A DNA stretch of 64,000 nucleotides from the NCBI GenBank assembly GCA_032622095.1, contig CP136061.1:54199762-54263761 (forward strand), given 5' to 3'. The notes under the pieces were generated by a model. The model made no database searches and had not been told where the DNA came from. It saw only the letters and a program-made list of their open reading frames with translations. Below are positions 34,013 through 44,800 of this stretch, in pieces. The DNA is from Siphonodentalium dalli. Its lineage: Eukaryota; Mollusca; Scaphopoda; Gadilida; Siphonodentaliidae. A program made the position numbers and the translations under genes. Each line of letters starts with the position of its first letter. Position 1 is the first letter of the stretch.

Positions 34013-35147
34013 TAGTGATGCGGACCGGACCGCTTTGGACCGGTCCGGACCGGGCGTCACTGGACCGGACCGGACCGCTTTTTGCCGCCGGTCCGGTACT
34101 CTCCGGTCCGGTCCACTATTTTACTTCAGTTATAATAAACTATCGCGAATATTGTTGCGTATTTGCCGTCATATCAATTAGCAACGATGTATTGACTCAT
34201 TCAAGTGGTTAATATATATTAAACGTTTGATGCCACGAAAACAATGTATAGATGTACTTTGTACATGTCACTTTCCTTATGAAAGTGCCAGTGTGGGCGG
34301 CCACCTGCGTTGATGTCGCCGATTTCCGACCGCCTGCTTTGATGTCGCAAAATGTTAAGCATTCTGAAAACATTTTCAAAATATAAAAATTGCTTGTTTC
34401 GTTCTAAATTGTTTTAATAACTACTATCCTACACTGGCCAACACTTTGTAGCACCCTATCAATGCGACAAACATGCAACTGAATGAGTATGGAACTATTT
34501 GTCATAAACAGTGTAACATGGCATCAACTAATCAATTTGGATGGATATCGAATCGAGTATTCTATTGTTTTTCACAGTTATAATTATCGAAGAAACATGC
34601 AAACCACATTACATAGTACATATACAAGACAGTCACATTAATCCAATAGTAGTTGTACTTAGGTATATATATCTTTATTTCCTCCATCTAGGAGAGTATG
34701 TTTTACAAAAACAAATTATAACAATAATACAGAGACGACAATAGATAATAATAGTAGTTATTTCGTTTAAATTTCAATTTAATGAAAATAAGTATGATAT
34801 GAATCATGCATACGAATAGTTTAGTGCCATGTTAGATTTGTTATAACACATTATGACCCTAGCTATATATCTGTCCAATACATTTAATTAGTGCATGTTC
34901 GCATTACTAGAAATATTATTATCGTGCATCGTTCCCAGTATATCCCACCAGAGACCGACAATGACGCATACAATATGGACTCATTGCAATGCACTGAACT
35001 CAGTAACCTTATAGGTTGTACTATACAGAGTAAAACTTTGAGAAAACAGAATTCATTAACATATAGCCTATTATAGGTGGACCGGACCGTTTTGGACCGG
35101 TCCAGGCATGTGTACCGGACCGGACTGGACCTCGGTCTGCATCACTA
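34013..35147. mobile_element. hAT-type element with ggaccggacc-rich ends
   Basis: Ends TAGTGATGCGGACCGG and inverse TGCATCACTA, with many 'ccggtcc'/'ggaccgg' subterminal repeats at both ends. Flanks CTCTGACA (34005-34012) and CTCTTGACA (35148-35156) look like an 8-bp target duplication with one inserted base. The interior is AT-rich with no transposase, so non-autonomous. Confidence 0.8.
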
Positions 35148-35930
35148 CTCTTGACAGGAATGAGTCCAGATATAAGTTAAGATACAAATGTAAGATAAGA
35201 TCAATTTTATTTAAAAGTCTGACGTTTAAACATATTACAAACACAAGCTCTGAAGAGCTTTTGACATTTTGGCAGTTCATGCAGTGCTACTAGTAGCTGG
35301 CAGGTCGATTATATGGGGGGGGGGGCTGCACAGTATTCAATTTAGCCCACACTTGAGGGTGGAGGGGGTTGGGTGATTAGTGAACTTGGGTATACACACC
35401 CAAACTCCCACTATCGTTTGCATCCATGATCTGGTTTGATCATTTACTTTTGTTTTTTTATTTCTGCGAGTCCTTATTTTGTCGTTTCTTCTTTCTTGGT
35501 GATATTGGTTGGTTATTTATAACAACAGAAACATTCGACCATCATTTCCTTCGAAAATGCCATATATTAAAGGGCATTTTGAAAACATTCTTTACGCTTG
35601 ACCTTGTTATTGTTTGGTGTCAAATATTGGTCATCGTTCATCTGAAAAAGGGGCGACCTATGTCAGGGATGTCATCAAAGACCGTTCGTTATGTCAGCCA
35701 AAATTTCATGATGTCTTGGAATAAGATATAGAACAATAGCCAGTATGACCTCTAGGGCTGAAACGATCAACCGATTACCTCGGCCGTGACTGATCATGAA
35801 ATTGCATGACCGGTTAACCATAAGCAGACAATGCAGTGCTTAAACACCAACATATAGTCAGATACATGTAGCAGAACGTTGGGATCCCAAGGGTTAAAGT
35901 GATCTGTTTGGGGCATTTATACAATGCAAA
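35148..35930. other. Intergenic stretch without a gene
   Basis: A G run near 35316-35325. Short hydrophobic ORF 35426-35731 lacks recognisable features. Nothing else seen. Confidence 0.45.
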
Positions 35931-36169
35931 TCAGTGAAAAATTATGATAACATGGCATATCAAGTAGGTACTATTTCAACGAATTGTTGCATCAAAATGC
36001 ACAGATGTCGTTGGTCTTCGCTACATACATGTACTCATATACTCGTACAACTAAGATAATCCATGTCCAAGGATGTGTAATCAAAGCATGTGTTACGGAG
36101 AGTACTGTCACCAGTGCACACAAAATTGAAACCCCCGCAGGTTATTGTCCCCAGAAAAATGTCTGAGGA

Positions 36170-38180
36170 CTATTATAATCAGCATTTCCGCGAGTGCGTC
36201 CATCCACATCCTTGTCCGCATAATAATTTGAGCAATATTCAACAGAATTTCTTGATATTTGGTACCTAGTTCACATTTGAGAAGACGCATTCAAGTTCGA
36301 ATATGGTCATTGTCCGATGATTTTTGATGGAGTTATGCCCATTTTTTCGACTTAGAAAGCGTTATTTTTGTTTTTTCGCATAGTACTTGAGCAATATTCA
36401 ACAGAATTTCTAGATATTTGGCATGTGGTTCTCATTTGAGAAGACACTAGAGCCCGACGAAGTTCCGATTTGATTCGATTCGAAAGCGGTCATGTGATTT
36501 CGAACTGATTCGGCATATTTCGAATCGTTGTATACAAGTCCTTTATCACCGGGAATAGACTGCATTATATATACAAAACATACATTATATCCCCAATACT
36601 TAACCTGAGGCTCATTCCGCGACCATCTGGGATCTCCGTGGTCCAATGTGTTTAGGGTAAGTTGTCCAATAGCCCACTGCTAATATATATATTGGCCTCC
36701 CAGTCCCAGCGCTGGTTACTCGAGGCAGGTCGGTTGGTTACTTGTGCAACTCGCTGGTAGGTCTGAGATGGTTCGCGTGTTCATCATGGTTGTACCATAA
36801 TCGTAGCGCACACGGGTTTCCTCTGCCACATAAAACCAGCAATGTCGCGAATTTGCCCGGCCCCAGCTGCGGAAGCGAGTGAATTTCTTGTGGGACCTAT
36901 TTGTATGTCGGTATTTGACATTCTTACCAGAAAAGCCTATATTGTGTTACTAAGCTCAATCAAATAATGTTTGTTTTTTTTATTTAAAACTTAACATGTC
37001 GGTCCAAATCCGATCAACATCTTTATACAGCATATGTTATCCGGGAAATGGAATATGGTTGACCATTTAGCTTTCATGACAACTTAATTGATGCGATGGA
37101 CAGGCCCAAGTTGGGATACTGTACATAGTTCCTGTAATCCCGTTTGCGTATGCGCCATTCCCAAGTCACAATGCGCAATTTTGATAACGCACATACCTGC
37201 TGTGCGCGACAGGGTGAAGTGTACATGCGTGGACGAGTTTCCGTTTGCAATGATTCGAATCAGACTCCATTGACTCCAAACTTCCAAACTGCTTATTTTC
37301 ACGAACTTCACACATAGTGGCAGTTTCACAAAACATGAAATGATGTCGTGCCATTCTCATTTATTAAACTGTTTAAAACTGATTAAATACTGTTCATATC
37401 ATGTCATAGAAATTAAGTTTAATGAACCTCCTTCATAATCTGAGTTATCTCACTGACGTAAAATCATCATTTGCCCCCATTTTTGCTTGTACCTCCCACT
37501 GATTGTTGTTTGAAAAAGATTAGATTCGATTTTGAATCATTATCATGATTCGATTCGAGATTTGATTCGATGTTGAAATTGGCGATTCGTCGGGGCCCTA
37601 GAAGACACAGGCCAAGTTCTATTTTATTCCATTTTATAGAAAGAAGTGTTTCTCTGATAAATTGAGCATTTTTCAAAGAATCTCTTGATACTTGGTGTGT
37701 TGTCCATCCTTGAGAACATGCAGGTGAATGTCTAGTTTGATAAATTTTGCCAGAATTCTTTGTTCTTAAAAAGCCAACATCCCAAAAAGCCACCTCGTTC
37801 GACTGTTTTCATGTTGTCCATATGGTAACTTGAACAAAATACAAGAGAATTTCTTGATATTTGGTATGTACATGTAGTTCACATTTGAGAAGACGCTGGC
37901 CAAGTCCGATGATTTTTGATGGATTATGCCCCTTTTTTATTCGACTTAGAAATCGCTGTTTTTGTGTTGTCCGCACGGTAACTTGAGCAATAGTCAACAG
38001 AATTTCAGGCATATCTCCCATCAAAATCATCAGACCATGACCAATTTCGAACTTAATTGCGGTCTGATGAATTTTGACGGTGTTATGGCCCTTTTTCGAC
38101 TTAGAAATTTGCTGTTTTCAGCAAAGTAACTTGAGCATTCTTCAAAATTTTGAATTCTTTGTTTTTATAAAAAAGCCAAT
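36170..38180 (+). repeat. Degenerate ~170-bp tandem repeat, broken by a hAT insertion
   Basis: Phrases 'cttgagcaatattcaacaga', 'atttcttgatatttggtatg', 'catttgagaagac' and 'gttatgcccttttt' recur in order near 36220, 36390, 37660, 37825 and 37980. The unit is interrupted by 36448-37600. It has no coding sense. Confidence 0.7.
36448..37600. mobile_element. hAT-type element with perfect 8-bp target duplication (1153 bp)
   Basis: Ends TAGAGCCCGACGAAG and inverse CGTCGGGGCCCTA. Flanked by GAAGACAC on both sides (36440-36447 and 37601-37608). Subterminal 'gattcgattcga' occurs at both ends. Removing the element rebuilds a normal unit of the surrounding repeat. No transposase ORF. Confidence 0.92.
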
Positions 38181-38737
38181 GTTCCAAAAAGCCACCTTGA
38201 TTCAGGGGACGTGGGATCTCTGCAACCTTTTATTTAATTAGATACTTATTCAATAGCAACTTGATATAATAAGCAGTAACTCACTGCATATTATATTATG
38301 TAAATATTTCAACCCTAATGACCTCAGAGCTGTTTTGTTCAGGGAACATGCTGAAAAAAATAGTCGGTCGGTCGGCAAATTTTCATTTTTTTTGTACATC
38401 ATAAATATTGCCCCAGTCCATGTCAAATCAGACAATAGTCAACTTATTTCTTGTATATATGATAATGAAATTTGATGTTCATTTTTATTAAAACAATTTA
38501 AGTCCTTATGGAAGTTTTTATTTTTTAATTCAAACTCATTAACGAGACCTGGGGATATTGCCGGAATGTGTGTTTTGTCGTTAATGATGTTACCTCAACC
38601 TAGTAATCATAATTAATTTCTATGAGGCCTTTTTAGTTTAGTAGAGTAATTTATATTAGGTTAAACTTGTACCTGTAGGCTATATATGATGTATGTATCG
38701 GCATACGTGTGCACAACTTGCCAAGAAGATATGCTAT

Positions 38738-40997
38738 TGTGGTCAATTCCATTTAAAAGTTCCATTTTGGTCAATTTTACAAAATTCAATACTCATGCAG
38801 TGATATTGTTTATTTGGTAAAATGAATCCCCAATTTCCTGAAACTTTTGATATTCTGTGGATTGCTCACTCCAATCTGGAGTTATGACAATTTCCATTGT
38901 TATATAATGTTTTCATTGGGAAACTCTATTTTTCAGTGTAATTCTTACATATGACACAATATTATCAATTTGTGGGAATGATATAAAATAATATGTGAAT
39001 TTTAATTGGAGGGGCGAATTCTGCAGATGTGTTAATAGTTGGAGATTCACTGCTAAAGTTTATGGTCAGAAGACTAAGATTAGTTTTTGGCCCAAAATTA
39101 TGTCCCATCAGTCACAAATTATGTTATGAAAGTATTGTACATAAAAAAAGGTTTCATCTTGCCCAACCAAATCATGTTTTCATATCCCTACCGACTTGCC
39201 TTAACATGTTTGCACCAACAACAGTTGCCATAACATCTTAGGTTTTCATGTATGGGCTCATGCAAAACTGTCTCATCAGTCACAATATACATAGGATTCC
39301 ATGATAGAGCGAAACTCAAATGGCCCTGAATTGTTTTAGAAATCACCTATATACATCAAAAACAAACATTATTTTTCATAATATTGACTGCCAGTATCAT
39401 ATTGTGTACCTGTAGTTTATATTGCCTGTCTGAATTTGTCATTATTAAATAATCCTTGTATAATTCCATAGTGAACAATGACAAAAACCAACACTCTGAT
39501 AGAGAATAATCAGATTGAATTCAGTTTAAGTATTGCATATCATGATCAAGTGTTAATTAGTGATGGCCTGGAACAAGAATCATTAATTTTGCTACATGTG
39601 AAGCTGTCTAACACCGATATGTTACTGTTAAACACGGACATTTCTGTTTGTTAACAAGTGCATCGCTAGGGTGTGGTAACTACACCCTTTAGCCATTTTG
39701 AATTGTACTACTGCAAAATAAAACAATAATTTGAGCTTACAAAACATTTCTAATATACCCATAATTTCAATGCCAAAATGCGGTCAAATTCTAAGTCTAA
39801 AAATGGCCGTAACTCATGTAGAAATAATTGGACGGAACCCATATTCGAACTTGGCTTGTATCTTTAGCTGGGGAAATACACATACTGACGTTGGTTCAGA
39901 TCAAATAATCAAAACTGAAGTTATTGGTACTTAAACCAAAAATATTAACAGACCTTCAAATTCTAAGTCGAAAAAGGGCCGTAACTCATGTAGAAATAAT
40001 TGGATGGAACCTATATTCGAACTTGTTCTGTATTTTTAGCTGGGAAATACACATACTAACTTTGGTTCAGATAAAATAATCCAAACTATAGTGTTATCGA
40101 TTGGAAACAAAAAATGTCAATGGACAGATGGGTGGACATACTGATTACATAATAGGACCTTTTTTTCAAAAGGGAAAATAAAAAAAATATAAATGCTAAC
40201 AATTAAACAGCGAAGTCGCAAAGATTGTGAGAATTTCTTCAAATATTTGTATTACTCAGATCTATGTACCGGCAACAATTTTTCGCCAATTTTCATCTGT
40301 ATCAACCGATGCCATCATCGTGTACAGAGGCTTTTTCTTCTAAACTATAAACCCAACATGTACATACTAATCAACATAATCACCTCAAAGAATGTTCTTA
40401 TCTAGCCAAACACAAACTGAAAATCCTAGCATATTAGTTCTGAATAAGTTATTTTATTAGGACTGCTTCAATTAAATTTTCATTGTGATTGTTGCCAAGA
40501 TTCAAAACTATGGTGTTTAAAAGTCAGTAATGACTTCCTGTCCAGAATACTGCCACAAAAAATGCAGAAATTGATACGTGTCCCATCAGTCACGAAAATA
40601 ATGTCCCATCAGTCACGCCAACTACCACTCTATGGTTTTGAATAGGCATGGTCATGGAAACATAAACCATATAAGAGGGAAGAAAAATGCAATAGTTATA
40701 TATTGAGTCTATTAGACTTGAGTGTAACATTATTTGTTACATGTAGTGCTCCTTTGCTTGAGGGTACTCAAATGTCGTGTCCGAACCGTGTCCCTTCAGT
40801 CACACGACGAACAATCAAACAGTTTGTCCATTTTATACTTCCTCATTGAGGCAGTACTAAATAGTGTTAGAGAGCAGTTCACACTCTTCAAGAAACACAG
40901 ATATAATTATATGAAGCATCACTCAAATATAAATAACAAGGGGTCCAAAAAGCAGATTTTCTAGCTTGTCCCATCAGTCACAATTGGAATTGACCTT
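38738..40997. mobile_element. 2.3-kb region with repeated TGTCCCATCAGTCAC motif
   Basis: The 15-mer tgtcccatcagtcac or a one-base variant occurs at 39101, 39269, 40579, 40602, 40789 and 40967, all on the + strand. Ends read tggtcaattcca and tggaattgacc. A two-unit ~180-bp repeat lies inside (39770-40080). No protein recognised. The bounds are inferred from the short inverted ends. Confidence 0.5.
39770..40085 (+). repeat. Two-unit degenerate ~180-bp tandem repeat
   Basis: 'ccgtaactcatgtagaaata' and 'attcgaacttg' occur twice, about 180 bp apart. Belongs to the same general class of old repeat as 36.2-38.2 kb. Confidence 0.75.
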
Positions 40998-41265
40998 GTA
41001 ATTGACAAGATTGGCTTGTATCGAATAATTCGCACTGCGTATTATCAAGTTACTATTGCATTAGCATCTAATTAAAATAACTGCAGGGGTTTCAATTGTG
41101 TGTGCACAGGATCCTTTGATTACACATCCTTGGACGTGGATTATCTTCGATACCGTAGTTAAACTGTCATGAGTATGTCGCGAAAATCAAAGACTGACCC
41201 AGTTGTGTGTTTTGATTAGCAAACGTTGTAAAAGTACAGACTTGATTCATGTTATCATAATTATT

Positions 41266-41830
41266 CTCTGATTCACATTGTCATAACATGTATCTAAAAG
41301 TTCACTTTGACTGAGGCATGTGAACCCTTGGTATCCCAGCTTTTTGCTGATCGTATCTTCGAATCGGTTGCACCGTAGAAACAACACAAGTCTACGCGTC
41401 CAAGTTTGGTATGTACATGTAGTATGTAATTTTGATAGTATTTTGACATGTCATGTTTTATTTGACACCAATCTTTTTGCATTATGGATGGTCGGGTTGT
41501 CAAACAGGTGATCCACAGTTGTATTCATACTCTGACAATAAGTATGCAAGCAGTACTCGTCTGTCAGACATTGCTGTCGAAGTAAAAATCACTCACATCA
41601 TAGCATTATTGTAAGAAATGTACTCGGTGTAAACCTTGCGTAATTGGCAGGCATTGCATATCTGCGCTTCCCGTTATTTATTTAGTTTTTTGACAACCAA
41701 GAAAAATAATTAGGGTTGGCACCCAAAATATAGGGTCAATCTCATTCCCTGAATAAGACTTTTTTTCTCCTCGGCCTTATTATGGCAATGAAACCCACTA
41801 TTTTCTACTCCACATTCTTTGTTTTCACAG
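41266..41830. other. Sequence upstream of the first visible CCT2 exon
   Basis: No promoter or 5' exon could be identified. The exon at 41831 starts at a splice acceptor, so the transcription start lies upstream, possibly beyond the element-rich DNA. Confidence 0.45.
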
Positions 41831-41899
41831 ATGTCCCTGAATCCAGTTCCGATTTTTAAACCAGGAGTAGAAGAAGAGAAAGCAGAAACTGCCAGACTG
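41831..41899 (+). CDS. CCT2: CCT2 coding exon with the N-terminus (23 codons)
   Basis: Encodes [12 protein letters not shown] followed by [10 protein letters not shown], aligned to the N-terminal tail of CCT beta. Donor CTG|gtaaga, phase 0. The ATG sits directly after an acceptor-like ttttcacag, so an upstream 5' exon exists (noncoding, or encoding a few further residues); it could not be located. The N-terminus is therefore slightly uncertain. Confidence 0.9.
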
Positions 41900-44800
41900 G
41901 TAAGACACATTAAATAATTAAATAATCAGTTCTAACATGATTGCTCAGAATGATTGGTAGGATATACAGTAATGCTCTAAATAATCAATTCCTTAACCAC
42001 AGCAGAATTATGGGTAACTTTTCAGGATTTAGACGGAAATATGGCTTGTTGCCATTCATCGGAAAGCTCACTGATGAATAGCAACAAGCCATGATTACGA
42101 CTAAATCCTGCAAAATTACCCATAATTCTGCTGTGGTTAAGGAGTCGATTATTTATGGCATTACTGTAGCAGTTACTGGACTGTAAATGACTCATTGAAC
42201 TGGGCTGGTCACTCAGTTAAATTGCATTTGATTAGACCTCATCATTTCATGACGGGAGCTGCTCTGGTGCAGCATTAAAGATCCTCTGCCTTGCATTCTC
42301 TTATATATGCGAGTCTCCCATAGGAACAAATGACAGGCATCTTATTCTCAGGCCTGTTTGTGGTGGGTATAGCTGAACAATCTTACAAGTTTATTAAACC
42401 ATTATTACCAATTACTAAGAACACAAAAAATGGAACATATATGTTGTTATTTGCGTGATCAATAAGCCTCTAGTGACGAGATTCCGCATGCTGAAACCAA
42501 TGTTTGTAAACAATTTACTCTTAACAGCAGCTATTGTTTATTTTTTTTACACTGAACAATAACTCTAAAATGCAGTCAATGTTGATTATACGGGTGCTGC
42601 ATATTTCATCATTAACTTATTTAAGTCAATCTATATTATTTTCTTGGTATTAAAAATAAAAGAAAACATTATTTGTATATTAGTTGATATATAGAGGATC
42701 CACAACAAGTCCCCAGTTTCTAGCAGAATTTACAAAATGAATCCCGTAAATTAGGTCTGGACCAAGCCTTTGTTCAGACCTAATTTACTGGACAAGTTTT
42801 GTAAATTCCGCTATAAACTGGGGACGAGTTGTAGATTCTATTTATTACCCTGCTGGACAAAACAAGTGTCCACTTAACCGCGGTGTGGTTAGCATTGCCA
42901 CCGCGGCCGAAATGCAACTACACCGCGGCTCCACTGGCTATCTACAGTTGGGCCGCGGTGTACTTGACGTTCGGCCATGGTGTAGATGATGCCGCGGTGT
43001 GCGTTCATTAAACTGAAAAAAGACGATACAAAACAGAAATCTGACCACGGTCGGTGTACATGCCGTTCGGCCGCTGTTGTGTACTTGCTGTTCGGCCATG
43101 GTGTACTTGCCTTTCGGCTGCGGTGCACAACTGCAGTGACAAACTCTTGACACCGCGGCTAAACGGCAAATACACCGCGGTGTCAATGGACACTTGATTT
43201 GTCCAATGGGGTACATGATTCAAACCATAGATCAAACATACTTAAATCAATAAATGTGCTGTTAAACTAACATCGGCTTCAAAAATACCTGTGATGACTT
43301 ACACATATAAGATTAAAGTTTAGCAAGGGAAGCCTAACTGTCTTAGTATAGCAATTGTCGTGTTGAGTTTTCGTAAGTTGCTTGTTAAGTATGATAACTT
43401 AGGTAATAAGTATTTGGTATACTAGTACTTTGTTTATAGTTTAGTGGGTTTACTGATTTTGCTTGGGTTAAGCTCTTCAGGTGTTTGTCACGATCAGCAA
43501 TCGGATATTTTTTCTGATTAAGTGGGACGAGGTCTTGTACTGTTTCGTTTATATAGAGAAATTCTGGGTGTCCGGGTGGTGACCTTTGGTTTGACCTTGA
43601 CCTTGGGTTAATTAAATCGTCAAACTGGAACAACACATAGAATTTCTAAACCGCTGCTTGACTGAACGACTTATACCGTACCTCTTAGTCAACAGGTTTG
43701 TATCCAACGAGCTAATATCTGCACACAGCAGCCACACGCACACACAAAGACAAAAAGAGACACTTCTTGAAGCTTCACTTAACATTATACAAATCAATAA
43801 AGAACTCACACAATCCCGACTTGACCACAACAAATTGGAATTTATTGCCAAAAGCACTGAACTCAATGCCTCATTCTCACTTACTGAAAGAAACGAGGCA
43901 GAAGAAGCAATAGATACACTCCTAACAAGACTCAATTTGGAGCTAAGACAGAGGAATATGGTCAGACTAGAATACCTAAAAAAGGAAAAGGTCAAAGACC
44001 CCTACATGTACTTCATTTCAGTCACTGAAATCAGACTGAAAAAGATACCCTACCACGCAAACGCCCTCTACATGTAAAGGCCAAAAGACTTATAATACAT
44101 TACATTACTGATGCACCAAGCACAAGCAATTTAACTAATATACTCAACACTGCCAAAGCCCTGGCCAGTATACAACTCCCAAATACTGGCCAATAACCTA
44201 GTGGTACACCCCTCCGAAACCCGACAGGACATATACATCAAACACTTGACATTACGTCATTAGCACTCAACAAACAATTTATAAAAAAATAAACGCCCAC
44301 CAACTATCTTTTTAATCTCTTACAACAAGAATCCAACAACACATTAGGGATATATGAAATGCTCACAAAAGCTAGTCAGTAAACACAACTACCACTCATA
44401 TCGTGTCACATGTCTCACATACGGACTCAGACATTGAGAACAATACTCGACGTCGGCGAAACATTATATAAAACTGGATTTTCCAACTAAGGACCAAATA
44501 TCCAGAAGGCACGAACTAAGTCATGCTGATATTTATTGTTTTCTTGGCTGATTTCAATAACATTTTATTCACTGTGCTAGTGCATTGAGGGCCATTAATG
44601 GAATATCGTTTGTAACATCATCAGTTGTTACACAGAGTCTATACTAAATTGTATTACATCAGATTTCATAAGACATTATATTGTATCTTCGGCTACTACA
44701 TGTAGCTTGCCTTTTATAGTTTAGTAAATTCAGTATTTAAACCAGTACCTGTATTTAATGCATAACTACAGCACTTTCTTCAACTTTCAGTCATCATTTG

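Larger units (their letters stand above)
35937..41265. mobile_element. Inverted pair of ~205-bp arms 5 kb apart
   Basis: 35937-36145 and the inverse of 41067-41265 match over about 200 bp ('ccaaggatgtgtaatcaaag', 'gataatccatgtcc', 'aattatgataacatg'). Between lie degenerate repeats, a hAT-type insertion and the motif-rich element at 38.7-41.0 kb. Possibly the ends of one composite element; could also be two separate insertions. Confidence 0.55.
41900..44790 (+). other. CCT2 intron 1 of those visible (2.9 kb)
   Basis: Holds a TA-flanked hairpin MITE (41966-42166), a MITE fragment (42245-42325), two adjacent inverted-repeat elements (42691-42841 and 42853-43205) and a transposon-like ORF (43616-44077). 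44100-44510 reads like a decayed continuation of the latter; 44510-44790 holds nothing recognisable. Confidence 0.7.

Noticed and set aside
33982-34212. 76-codon frame rich in TGP/DR repeats
   Set aside because: Produced by the GGACCGG terminal repeats of a hAT-type element.
42889-43235. Three overlapping reverse-strand ORFs with 'HRGP'-type repeats
   Set aside because: They arise from the CCGCGGTGTA repeats of a GC-rich MITE and are open in several frames.
43385-43636. 83-codon reverse-strand ORF next to the coiled-coil frame
   Set aside because: Overlaps the start of the better + strand frame and has no recognisable motif; possibly part of the same decayed element.
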